Positions 52,497 to 61,631 of a stretch of 64,000 nucleotides of DNA are shown piece after piece; the first letter of the stretch is position 1; each line of letters opens with the position of its first letter. The translations under genes and the position numbers were made by a program. A model generated the notes under the pieces. The model saw only the letters and a program-made list of their open reading frames with translations. It had not been told where the DNA came from and did no database searches. Origin of the DNA: JBJEDU01 sp051872395 (lineage in GTDB: Bacteria; Bacillota_I; Bacilli_A; RFN20; CAG-826); the NCBI GenBank assembly GCA_051872395.1, contig JBJEDU010000030.1:4107-68106 (forward strand), given 5' to 3'.

Positions 52497-54863
52497 ATGA
52501 AAAAAATACTAAAAGTATGTTCTTTGCCTTTACTTTTCGCTATTAGTTTGTCTTTTAAAACTAACAATCAAACAAATGAAATAGAACAAAGAAAATTCGC
52601 AAATAGAGAATTAGAAGTTCTTGAAGGCGAAGAATTAGACTACGAAAATGAATTTTATGATGATTTCTCCTCTGGTATTGATTCATCCTCTTGGGGAGTT
52701 GTTGAACGAGTATGGGGCACTAATGAATCTTACCAAAATGGTGGAACTCGTCATGAAAATGTCTTCGTTGGTGCGAACGGTTTGTCTTTGCGCGCCCTTG
52801 GAGATTATTATACTGGAAATGAATTCGTAAACACTAATGAAGGCGCTTCTTCTACTGATGGAAAAAGAACAGGTGGAGTCATTGCGTCAAAACAAACATT
52901 TGGTCCAGGCCGCTTTGAAATAAAAACTCGTATTCCTTCAATTCCGGGTGCAGCGTATGCATTTTGGGGATATCTAAATGAAACTATCGATGATGTCAAA
53001 TATTATAATGAGATGGATTTTGAATTCCCTCTTTATCAATATTTAGGTGAAACACAAGTATATGCATTCGATCGTGTTTATTTATCTACTTACACTGATG
53101 ATTCTGATGAATCATTTAAAACAACAAAGTATCCAACACTTTCATCTTCGATTGCTGATGGAGAATATCACACATTAACTTTCGATTGGATTTATTCAGA
53201 AACTCATAAACAAGTTAGTTTCTATATTGATAACGTATATATCGCTACTAACACGGTCAACGTTAGTCCATATGATATGCATATTTGGATTGGTACTTGG
53301 GTAAGTGCAAATCCATATAATTTTGGTTCACCAAAATTTGATAAAGCATACATGGATGTTAAATATTTTTCATATGTACCATTTAAAAATCAAGTCAATG
53401 AAAAAGTGGAATCTACTTTAACTAGTTACACTGATGAATATATGACAGAAACCGATGAAGTGTATGTATCAAGAAATATGCTTCCAAATTCTTCATTTGA
53501 TTTACCTAGCTTAACTGGTTATTCATATAATGCTTCAAAAACTGAAATCCTATCAGATTATGACTATGAAGGTGATGCTTCCTCATATGGAGTGAGATTA
53601 TATAATCCTTCAGGAGGTGCAGCAACACTGACATATAGTATTTTTGCGAAAGGACTGCAACCATCGACATTTTCATTTATGTATAAAGGAGCAGGTTCAC
53701 TAACTGTTACTTTATACGATTATGATGGTTCCGCTTTAGTGGCCAATTCTGACATTTCTATTTCTAGTGGAACACTAAACAAGTCTACTTACACTGAAGC
53801 ATCGTATACAATTTCACCTACAATAAATACATGTAGATTAACACTTTCTTTCTATACAGAATCTTCTTCAGGATTTTATATTGATAATTTGTATTTAGGA
53901 ACATCAATTACAAAAGATGAAAGACCAACTTCTTATAGTTTCTCTTTAGAAGACGGTTCATCCACTACAATCGCATATACAAATGATTTGAGTTTATCTT
54001 TCACTAACGATGAAAATCAAACTTGGAAATCTCCATATGCTCGATATTATGTAACTGGTGCAGGATATAAGTCTTATTGTCTTGCTAATTACGATGGAAT
54101 TTTAAATAATACTGAGGAATTATCCGATGAATATAATGCAATTAAAGAATGTATCATAAACGATTCTTTATATACAGGAACTACTACTTATCATTATATC
54201 AATTTAGGATTTATGACATTTGATGTCGATTATTTCGAAGATATTTCATTAAGCTTTAATGCTATTACAGGTACTGGATATCAAAAAGCATCAATTATTT
54301 ACTCTATAGACAAAGGAGAATCTTGGCATGTTTTAACAACACAGCGAAATAATGAATTTGTAGATAATGGTGAAGGTTATTATCGATATAACATAACTGC
54401 AGATAAATCAAAATTAAGTAGTAGTGATTCATTTTATCAAACTATTCGATTTGGTTTTGTTGGCACAACATGGACAAATTCTACTTATTTCAATCTTGAC
54501 GCTGTTGTCATCAATAACAAAAATGATTTTAAGAATCGTCTTGATGGAAAATATGGAAATGATATTTGTTCCGCCTCTATTGGCGCGAGAAACCTCATTC
54601 AAAGAGAATATTCATTGCTCAGTGAAGATGATCTTGTAGAATTAGGTTCAACTTTAATGGAGAGTGATCCAACTAAAAATTATCTTTCTGGTTATGAATA
54701 TCATCTTTCTCGTTGGAACGCTCAAGCATCAGCACTCATGAGTAGATTATATTTTGATGGTTATTCTTCTAACTTATTATTTGTTAGTTCAATAATTATT
54801 GTGTGTGGTCTATCAATTGCTTTATTACTTATCGTTAAAAAGAAACATATTAAAAATAGATAA
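52497..54863 (+). CDS. GH16-family glycanase, secreted and anchored by a C-terminal membrane segment
   Basis: A 788-residue protein with signal peptide. The GH16 jelly roll covers about residues 55-300; the active site is NEMDFEF near residues 171-177 (ExDxE form). A carbohydrate-binding module (CBM4/9-like) lies near residues 325-475, then another beta domain. Near the end FVSSIIIVCGLSIALLLIV is a membrane anchor followed by KKKHIKNR. GH16 includes laminarinases, agarases and carrageenases; substrate not resolved. It would cut polysaccharide at the surface. A LacI operator lies upstream. Confidence 0.87.
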   Translation: MKKILKVCSLPLLFAISLSFKTNNQTNEIEQRKFANRELEVLEGEELDYENEFYDDFSSGIDSSSWGVVERVWGTNESYQNGGTRHENVFVGANGLSLRALGDYYTGNEFVNTNEGASSTDGKRTGGVIASKQTFGPGRFEIKTRIPSIPGAAYAFWGYLNETIDDVKYYNEMDFEFPLYQYLGETQVYAFDRVYLSTYTDDSDESFKTTKYPTLSSSIADGEYHTLTFDWIYSETHKQVSFYIDNVYIATNTVNVSPYDMHIWIGTWVSANPYNFGSPKFDKAYMDVKYFSYVPFKNQVNEKVESTLTSYTDEYMTETDEVYVSRNMLPNSSFDLPSLTGYSYNASKTEILSDYDYEGDASSYGVRLYNPSGGAATLTYSIFAKGLQPSTFSFMYKGAGSLTVTLYDYDGSALVANSDISISSGTLNKSTYTEASYTISPTINTCRLTLSFYTESSSGFYIDNLYLGTSITKDERPTSYSFSLEDGSSTTIAYTNDLSLSFTNDENQTWKSPYARYYVTGAGYKSYCLANYDGILNNTEELSDEYNAIKECIINDSLYTGTTTYHYINLGFMTFDVDYFEDISLSFNAITGTGYQKASIIYSIDKGESWHVLTTQRNNEFVDNGEGYYRYNITADKSKLSSSDSFYQTIRFGFVGTTWTNSTYFNLDAVVINNKNDFKNRLDGKYGNDICSASIGARNLIQREYSLLSEDDLVELGSTLMESDPTKNYLSGYEYHLSRWNAQASALMSRLYFDGYSSNLLFVSSIIIVCGLSIALLLIVKKKHIKNR

Positions 54864-54886
54864 GAATTAATATCTTTAATTAAAAA

Positions 54887-54926
54887 ACTCCACGTTAGAT
54901 TTTAAAGAACATGGAGTCTTTTATTT
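54887..54926 (+). terminator. Terminator after the GH16 gene
   Basis: ACTCCA and TGGAGT with an inner GTT/AAC (one mismatch) form a hairpin with a CTTTTATTT tail. Confidence 0.75.
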
Positions 54927-54996
54927 ATGGATATTATTTTATTTTCTTTGTTTTTATTGGCTTTTTATGGAGTTTTTAAAATTAAATATCTTTTTA

Positions 54997-55821
54997 TTAT
55001 GAATTTTTAATAAAATTTAGTGCTAAATCAATCCAGTTTTTAAAATAAGAACTATATTCAATATCTTCTTTATTATCATTTACTACTTCGTTAGCGAGAC
55101 TTACTCCGTGATGTCCTTTCGCGTAGTAATGAAATTCCATTTTGACATTATTTCTTTTGAGTTCACTAGCTAAGATAATGGAATGAATTGGGTCAACAAT
55201 ATCATCTTCATCACAAACAAAGATGAAAGTTTTTGGATAATCTTTATCGATATGTTTTTCAATTGAATGATACTCGATTAGTGTTTGATTTTTATGAGTA
55301 ATATTTTCCATTGTTTCTTTATGTGTAATTTTTTCATCCATGCTAACAACTGGGTAAGCAACCACAATTCCATTGACTTTAAGGTTATCTATTTGGGTAT
55401 CTAGTACTTTCGCATATTTCTCTTCTTTTTGATGCGCTCCTAAAGATAAAGAGAAATGTCCACCAGCAGAAAAACCAAATACATAAATATTATTAGTGTC
55501 TACATGATATTTATCTTTATTATTTCTTATATAATCTAGTGAAGCATATCCTTCAATAAGTGGATATAGTTCATCTATATATGGACCAGTCGTATATTTT
55601 AAAGAGAAAACGACAATGTTTTCACTGAGCAGTTTCATAACTACTGGTTCGTTTTCTCTTTGTGAGATAAAAGAATACGCACCTCCAGGCAAAAGCAAGA
55701 CAGCGTTTCGATATTCGTTATGATGAAATTCAGTGTAATTAGCCAAAGCAAAAACATCTAAATAAACGTCATGCTTTAAATTTTTATAGATGGTTTTTAA
55801 ATTGATTGTTTCTTTTATCAT
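54997..55821 (-). CDS. Alpha/beta-hydrolase, acetyl-esterase-like
   Basis: A 274-residue protein without signal peptide. LLLPGGAYSFIS near residues 42-53 is the oxyanion-hole region, GFSAGGHFSL near residues 115-124 the nucleophile elbow with Ser, CDEDDIVDPIHS near 207-218 the Asp, and KGHHGVSLA near residues 238-246 the His. This fits the BD-FAE/acetylxylan esterase type, which removes acetyl groups from oligosaccharides. It lies 6 bp after the ArsR-type regulator and is probably in its operon. Confidence 0.85.
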   Translation of the reverse strand: MIKETINLKTIYKNLKHDVYLDVFALANYTEFHHNEYRNAVLLLPGGAYSFISQRENEPVVMKLLSENIVVFSLKYTTGPYIDELYPLIEGYASLDYIRNNKDKYHVDTNNIYVFGFSAGGHFSLSLGAHQKEEKYAKVLDTQIDNLKVNGIVVAYPVVSMDEKITHKETMENITHKNQTLIEYHSIEKHIDKDYPKTFIFVCDEDDIVDPIHSIILASELKRNNVKMEFHYYAKGHHGVSLANEVVNDNKEDIEYSSYFKNWIDLALNFIKNS

Positions 55822-55827
55822 AATTAA

Positions 55828-56751
55828 TTATTTATAAGATATTTGAACGATAATATCTTGGTTATGGTCACCAAATCCTCTTCCGTAAATATTCATTCCA
55901 CCAATATATCTCGCATCAGCTTTGTTTCCTAATTTTAAAGATATATTCTCAAGTTTATTGATTTCTAAATCGTTGATTTTTATTTCTTCATTAACGAGTT
56001 CGTTATTAATCCAAACACCGACTTCATCCACTCTAATTTTAACTAATAGTCCATATTGTGATGATTGAATTGGATACCAATCAGGATTTAATAATCCTCT
56101 TCGATCGCCATAATCACCCATGCTTCGATAAGTGCATATTTCTTTTTGATTTATCCAAAAGGTAATATCACTTTTCCATTCGTTATTATAGTTAGGACAT
56201 TCACTACAAAGTTCTAAAGAGAAAGTTATCGATTTTATTAATTTATTTCTAAAGGCAGAAGTTGACATTCGATATTCGAGCCAACCCTTCATGAAATAAA
56301 TTAATCTTGCTTCACTTCTTCTTGGAGAATAAAAGACATCGACATTATCCATTTCTCCAATTTTGCTATTTTTTGACATCATTCCACATGGGCTTGATAC
56401 ATCAAAATCAAAATATGAACCAATAGGTAATTCGATAGAATATGATGATTTCTTTTCAACAGCGTCGCTTATAAAAGAAATGTATATATTTGCACAACTT
56501 TGTGAAACATTTTTTTCATTTCCTCTTTTTGATGGAGAGGAAATAATGTTTACTAGTCCAGCGTCTTTTAATATTTTTAAATGAAAAGACATCGTCGATA
56601 AAGCAACATTAGAAAGTCTCGCTAATTCGAGGACTGAATATGATTGTTTACATAGTAAACGTAAAATCTTTCTTCTAATCGGGGAAGAAAAAGCATCACC
56701 AATTTGTTCTAATTTCTCATCATCGCGAATATTACAATATATGTCCGCCAT
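55828..56751 (-). CDS. ArsR-type winged-helix regulator with a large C-terminal domain
   Basis: A 307-residue protein. N-terminal winged helix: DAFSSPIRRKILRLLCKQSYSVLELARL near residues 19-46, then TMSFHLKILKDAGLV. The C-terminal 200 residues, rich in Trp/Tyr and beta strands (FSLELCSECPNYNNEW, LNPDWYPIQSSQYGLL), probably sense a ligand such as a sugar. Such ArsR variants accompany carbohydrate genes in Firmicutes. A perfect 16-bp palindrome lies 44 bp upstream, between it and the divergent lipoprotein gene. Confidence 0.8.
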   Translation of the reverse strand: MADIYCNIRDDEKLEQIGDAFSSPIRRKILRLLCKQSYSVLELARLSNVALSTMSFHLKILKDAGLVNIISSPSKRGNEKNVSQSCANIYISFISDAVEKKSSYSIELPIGSYFDFDVSSPCGMMSKNSKIGEMDNVDVFYSPRRSEARLIYFMKGWLEYRMSTSAFRNKLIKSITFSLELCSECPNYNNEWKSDITFWINQKEICTYRSMGDYGDRRGLLNPDWYPIQSSQYGLLVKIRVDEVGVWINNELVNEEIKINDLEINKLENISLKLGNKADARYIGGMNIYGRGFGDHNQDIIVQISYK

Positions 56752-56794
56752 ACAAAATTATAGTAATACTAAAATTTAAAGATATAAAGTGAAA

Positions 56795-56810
56795 TTCGAA
56801 AATTTTCGAA
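56795..56810. promoter_or_regulatory. Palindromic operator in the divergent intergenic region
   Basis: TTCGAAAATTTTCGAA is a perfect 16-bp palindrome. Degenerate half-like copies (CGAAAATTA near 56826, AATCGAA near 56847) follow. The likely ligand is the ArsR-type protein, controlling itself and the lipoprotein gene at 56919. Confidence 0.7.
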
Positions 56811-56918
56811 CTAAAACGCTAAAAAACGAAAATTATAAAAAAATAATCGAATTATATTTATATAGGAAAATAAAATAAAAGTATATTAAAAGATATACTC
56901 TGGGAGGTCACAGACTCA

Positions 56919-59594
56919 ATGAAAGGTAAACTAAACAAATTTTTTGGTGTTTTGATTTTTGCTCTTTTATTAACCGCTTGTAATAGTCCTTCCACTGATG
57001 AATCACTAAGTAGTGATAGTGTTTCAGAAAATTCTGAAACAATAAGTAGTGAATCATCAAGTGAAGAAGTTCATGTTACAGGCGTTTCTTTATCAAGCAA
57101 CAATCTTTCACTATTTGTTGGCCAAACATACAAACTTGAAGCCACGGTTAGTCCAGCTGATGCAGCAAATAAAGAAGTTACATATTCTTCAAATAACACC
57201 GCTGTTATTGAAGTTGACACTACTGGTTTATTAACCGCGAAAGCTAGTGGAGACGCTATTATTACAGTGACGACTGTTGATGGTCTTAAAACTGATACAT
57301 GTAATGTATTAGTTAATGAAAATGTTTATGAGTTTTATATTGCATCAAAATCCGGTTATGTGAATAGCGATGAAGTTAAAATCAATCTCGATGAAACAAA
57401 GAAGAGTCAAACTCAATTATATGTCGCTAAAAATGGTGAGGAATTATTCGAAGAGAAAATTAATCATACCATTACCGGCGATAGTGGTGTTATCTCTTCT
57501 ATCGTTGAAAGTCCGACAGTGGACCATTTGATGGAAGTTACATTCGCTAATACGGGAAACGCTAGAGTTACATATTCATGGCCAGATCATGAAGACTTAG
57601 GTGTTTTAGTTGTTGATTACATCGTTACAGAAAATTTCTTAAATCAAGAGATTTATCGTGGTAACAATACCGAAGATAATGGAAGAATTTCATTCTCTGG
57701 TCAAGACCAACACACTGCCTTAGTGAAGAAAGCAGATACGAACTATGTTTTAGAAGCAACATTCCATATTTATGCTTACCAAGGTTATGAATCTGTCGGT
57801 GTTGGTGGATTTAAAGATAATGGAGACCATTCATTATGGTTTGCCTTTAGAAATAGCGACAATGTCGCGGATGGAGTTGGTAGTGTTTACCTTCTCGATT
57901 TCTTAAACGGATGGGATTCACGTAGTGAACCAACGGTTACAAGTTTATATAGCGGTGTGAAATTTGATTTTTCAGATGAAATGATTACCATTCCATTTAA
58001 ATTAGTCAGAAATCAACAAAATTATTATTTCTCCATCGGGGGATATCACGATAAATATGTTTCAACCACTAACGATCCAAATTATCCTGGTTTCTTCTCT
58101 CAACAAAAAGCTTGTTATATTACTGACTATTCTGTCAGTTATGATACTGAATTAATTAATGAAATGATATTGACAGAATGGGGCACTGAAGCAACGATTG
58201 ATGCAGGTAGATTTACTAATCCAAATCAAGAAGAAATTGTCTACACTGAATCTCGTTCATTCACTTACCAAACTGCACCTAGTTATGCGACTGGCAGTGT
58301 CCATATTGAAGTCGATGAAAGTTATAAAGATTATGTTTCTATTAGCAATGAAACAATAACCATTTTAACTAACGCTCCAGTTGGTACAATGTATGTCTAT
58401 TTAAAAAATGAAACAGGCAAGACTCTTGATTCATTTACCTTAGATGTTGTCAGCGAATCTAGTTCAAAAGAAAATGAATTAGTCAACTGCAAAGGTGGAG
58501 TTATTTTACACGCTGATGGAAGCTTTACTTTCCCAGTTAGCAAAATGTCAGTCAATGGTGTTGGCAATGAAGAAGCATATGATTCCACAAAAGCATATGG
58601 TGTTGATTTAAAACAGACTGTTTTAGCAGGTTCCTTCGTTATGGAATTTGATGTTTCAAATTACACCATGAATGTTCAATATCCAAAATTAATGATTTCT
58701 TTAGGTGGTGCACATAATCAATTCTATATTGCGTATAACTATAATTACGGCACTGAAGATAGAATTGAAACATTTACTCAATCAAAAGAAAGTAATGACC
58801 TTAATAATGGGGGAACTTGGAACAATTCATCCAATTTTACATCATTTGATGACACTCAAACTCATCACTTCAAATTAGAGTCTAAAGATGGAAGATATTA
58901 TTGGTATGTTGATAATTCTTCAACCCCATTAGCCTTCTTTATGGATGGAGTTAGTCGTGAACCAATCGTTCCACTTAAATCTTATTATAGTTATCTTCCA
59001 GTTCGAATTGCGACGAATGGTGTTTCGGCCACTATCTCGAATTTAACTGTCACTAATGGTGATATTGATGACTTGAAAGATATTTATTCATATAACAATA
59101 ACACTGTCGCAGATGGCGATACTGTTACTACAACATTTATTCAAGAGGGTTGGGATGTTAAATATCACTTGGCCAGTTCTTTATTTGCTTCCAAATTATT
59201 CATGGTTGATACAAAAGATTACACTCTTAATTTTACTGTCGAATTCTCTTCGAGAATGTATGATGGAAAATTAGCGATTGTTATTGGCGATCATGCTTTC
59301 CAATTATGTAATTCTTCAGGATATAGTGACAAGGTTGAACACAATTATGAATCAACTTGGGGTCCAAGTATTACTGGAGTTAATTTCTCAAGCACAAACC
59401 TAGTTTATGAAATTACTATTATTGCCACTTCATCGGGTTCTGTGACTTTAAAAACTTTAAAATCTGATTCCACGATGGGAGAGATGACCGTCACTGGAAT
59501 CGATACTTCCTTTATCTATTTTTACACCTTTAATGAAAATGCTTCTGACGTTGGAAAAACTGCAGTAATTAAAGATGTTCAAATAACTAAATAA
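56919..59594 (+). CDS. Surface lipoprotein with Big_2 domain and paired lectin-like modules
   Basis: An 891-residue lipoprotein (LTAC lipobox, Cys near residue 21). After a Ser-rich linker, a BIG_2 immunoglobulin-like domain covers about residues 50-128 (VTGVSLSSNNLSLFVGQTYK). Then come jelly-roll modules; residues about 525-715 contain KMSVNGVGNEEAYDS, YPKLMISLGGAHNQFY and LPVRIATNGVSATISNLT, and the last 150 contain INFSSTNLVYEITII-like strands. The same two modules recur in the next protein. No catalytic motif seen; glycan binding is inferred. GGGAGG precedes the ATG. Confidence 0.8.
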   Translation: MKGKLNKFFGVLIFALLLTACNSPSTDESLSSDSVSENSETISSESSSEEVHVTGVSLSSNNLSLFVGQTYKLEATVSPADAANKEVTYSSNNTAVIEVDTTGLLTAKASGDAIITVTTVDGLKTDTCNVLVNENVYEFYIASKSGYVNSDEVKINLDETKKSQTQLYVAKNGEELFEEKINHTITGDSGVISSIVESPTVDHLMEVTFANTGNARVTYSWPDHEDLGVLVVDYIVTENFLNQEIYRGNNTEDNGRISFSGQDQHTALVKKADTNYVLEATFHIYAYQGYESVGVGGFKDNGDHSLWFAFRNSDNVADGVGSVYLLDFLNGWDSRSEPTVTSLYSGVKFDFSDEMITIPFKLVRNQQNYYFSIGGYHDKYVSTTNDPNYPGFFSQQKACYITDYSVSYDTELINEMILTEWGTEATIDAGRFTNPNQEEIVYTESRSFTYQTAPSYATGSVHIEVDESYKDYVSISNETITILTNAPVGTMYVYLKNETGKTLDSFTLDVVSESSSKENELVNCKGGVILHADGSFTFPVSKMSVNGVGNEEAYDSTKAYGVDLKQTVLAGSFVMEFDVSNYTMNVQYPKLMISLGGAHNQFYIAYNYNYGTEDRIETFTQSKESNDLNNGGTWNNSSNFTSFDDTQTHHFKLESKDGRYYWYVDNSSTPLAFFMDGVSREPIVPLKSYYSYLPVRIATNGVSATISNLTVTNGDIDDLKDIYSYNNNTVADGDTVTTTFIQEGWDVKYHLASSLFASKLFMVDTKDYTLNFTVEFSSRMYDGKLAIVIGDHAFQLCNSSGYSDKVEHNYESTWGPSITGVNFSSTNLVYEITIIATSSGSVTLKTLKSDSTMGEMTVTGIDTSFIYFYTFNENASDVGKTAVIKDVQITK

Positions 59595-59629
59595 TCTTAT
59601 TAATAATTTTTTATGAAAGGAGTAAGAAA

Positions 59630-61537
59630 ATGAAAAATAAGAAATTATTTATGATTTCTTCATTAGTTTTACTTAGTGGTGTGACTCTTGTCGGTGCTTA
59701 TTCATTACTTTCCAAAGAGTCATTAAACTTTAAATCCCAAGCGGAAACATATCGTTTCACTATGGATTCCACTAATAAAGTCGAAGAAGATAAAGAAATA
59801 ACTTTAGCAAGTTCTACTGGTTCAGGATTATTGCAATTATCTTATAGTAATGTAGCTGGTACGACAACTGGTCACGTTTCATTAAACGCTGGTGGAAGCG
59901 TTAAAAACACTTCAGCGTTTAAAGGTATTCAATCTATCTCTTATGTAGTAGAAGGCGATGCTAAAATTAATTACGGCAAATCATCAACAAGACTTATTTT
60001 CGAAAAAGAAATGAGTGGAACAAACACTATCGCGTTATCTGATACTTATTCTTATTTCGAAATTACAGCCAATAGTGAGACTACTATCGTCTCGTTATCT
60101 ATCGAATATCCTTGTAACGATGTGACTTTAGATGTTAAAGCTCCAACAATTTCTTTCTCGAGCGATTTACCTGAAGTTATCGAAGTTCTTGCTGATAGTG
60201 AATATACTTTACCAACAGTGACTTCAACCACTTGTGATGGAAAAGTAATTGATACTGAAATTATTTATGATACAGAAAAATTATCATTGACAGGTACCAC
60301 TTTAGTGGGATCAGAATTAGGCTCATACACTATAACTTATCGTGCCACTGACCCAATTGATTCATCATTAGTTACTACTAAAACCACGACTGTGTATGTT
60401 TATAGTGACACTAATAGTGATACTGGTGTTCAATCTGGTGGAGTATTAAGAATTGGTGAAAATTCTTATCGTTTCCCAGAATCTAAAATGAGCACTAACG
60501 GTGTTGGTAATGAATATGGTTATGATTCATCAGTGTCTTATGGATTAACATTAAATCAAAAAGTATTATGTGGTGATTTCTCCATCGAATTTGATGTTGA
60601 TTCATACAAGACAAATGTTTATTATCCAAAATTAATGATTTCATTAGGAAAAGAACATTCTAATTTCTACATTGCCTCTAATTTCCACGAGACCTCTTCT
60701 ACAAGAGTGGAATCATATACTCAATCATTAGAGGGAAATGTTATTGATGGTAATGGTTCATGTGATTGGAACAATTCTCAAGCTGTCGATATTAACGCAA
60801 TGGAATCTCATCATTATAAATTTGAGTCAAAAGATGGATATTACAATTTCTATTTAGATGGAACAAAATTGAGCTTCACCCGTGATGGTGATGGTTCAAC
60901 TACTAGAACAATAATTCCACCTATGTTCTCTTTCTATTACAACTTACCAGTTAGAATTTCCACTAACGGAGTATCTTGTAATGTTAGAAATATTACTGTC
61001 ACTACCGCAACAAGCGAAAACGCTCCTGCAATTTATTCTCACAATAGTGATTCATATATTAATGGAGATGGTAATCCAGAGATTAAGCTTGGTTATAATT
61101 CTTGGAGTACAAGATGGCAATATACCATTAATGCATTTGCAGTTAAAGAATTTATCGATTTATCAGGCAATTACACAGTCAAATTAAAAGCGACATATTC
61201 TAGTATGACAACTGATTCAAAATTCTGTATTACATTTGGTTCAGTGAGTATTCACTTCTGTGCTATTAAAAGTGGCAGCAAGGTTCAATTGGGTGATGTT
61301 TGGACTCCAACAACCACTGATGTGGCTTTCTCAAGCACCAATCTAGTATATGACATTACCCTTATTAGAGATGGCACAACTGTTACAGTTCAAGTTCCAA
61401 GTAGTAGTGGTGGAGTTTCTTCAATCGTCATTAATGATGTGCCAGATTCAGCGATGTATTTCTGGGCATTCAATGAAGTCGAAAGTGATTATGGTGTGAC
61501 CATAACATTATCCGATATGTCAGTTACTTATAATTAA
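59630..61537 (+). CDS. Secreted protein with Ig-like domain and the same paired modules
   Basis: A 635-residue protein with a signal sequence or N-terminal anchor but no lipobox Cys. An Ig-like domain lies near residues 175-260 (GSYTITYRATDP). Residues about 268-460 repeat the module of the previous protein: KMSTNGVGNEYGYDS, YPKLMISLGKEHSNFYIA, LPVRISTNGVSCNVRNIT. The C-terminal module ends DVAFSSTNLVYDITLIRDG. It is a paralogue, probably from duplication. Starts 35 bp after its neighbour. Confidence 0.75.
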   Translation: MKNKKLFMISSLVLLSGVTLVGAYSLLSKESLNFKSQAETYRFTMDSTNKVEEDKEITLASSTGSGLLQLSYSNVAGTTTGHVSLNAGGSVKNTSAFKGIQSISYVVEGDAKINYGKSSTRLIFEKEMSGTNTIALSDTYSYFEITANSETTIVSLSIEYPCNDVTLDVKAPTISFSSDLPEVIEVLADSEYTLPTVTSTTCDGKVIDTEIIYDTEKLSLTGTTLVGSELGSYTITYRATDPIDSSLVTTKTTTVYVYSDTNSDTGVQSGGVLRIGENSYRFPESKMSTNGVGNEYGYDSSVSYGLTLNQKVLCGDFSIEFDVDSYKTNVYYPKLMISLGKEHSNFYIASNFHETSSTRVESYTQSLEGNVIDGNGSCDWNNSQAVDINAMESHHYKFESKDGYYNFYLDGTKLSFTRDGDGSTTRTIIPPMFSFYYNLPVRISTNGVSCNVRNITVTTATSENAPAIYSHNSDSYINGDGNPEIKLGYNSWSTRWQYTINAFAVKEFIDLSGNYTVKLKATYSSMTTDSKFCITFGSVSIHFCAIKSGSKVQLGDVWTPTTTDVAFSSTNLVYDITLIRDGTTVTVQVPSSSGGVSSIVINDVPDSAMYFWAFNEVESDYGVTITLSDMSVTYN

Positions 61538-61570
61538 GAATAATTTATATCCTTATTAATCATTCATTAG

Positions 61571-61604
61571 TTGATTAGGGCGGAGTGACCTTCGCCCTAA
61601 TCAA
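61571..61604 (+). other. 12-bp perfect hairpin between surface-protein genes
   Basis: TTGATTAGGGCG and CGCCCTAATCAA pair fully around a ten-base loop. It is followed by A residues rather than T, so it is not a standard terminator on the plus strand. It lies 27 bases before the next start, just upstream of AAGGAG. It may protect or separate mRNA segments. Confidence 0.65.
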
Positions 61605-61631
61605 AAAAACTAAAGAAGGAGAAAAAACAAA

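Noticed and set aside
61571..61604. Hairpin as rho-independent terminator
   Set aside because: It is followed by A residues on the plus strand, and genes on both sides run in the same direction.
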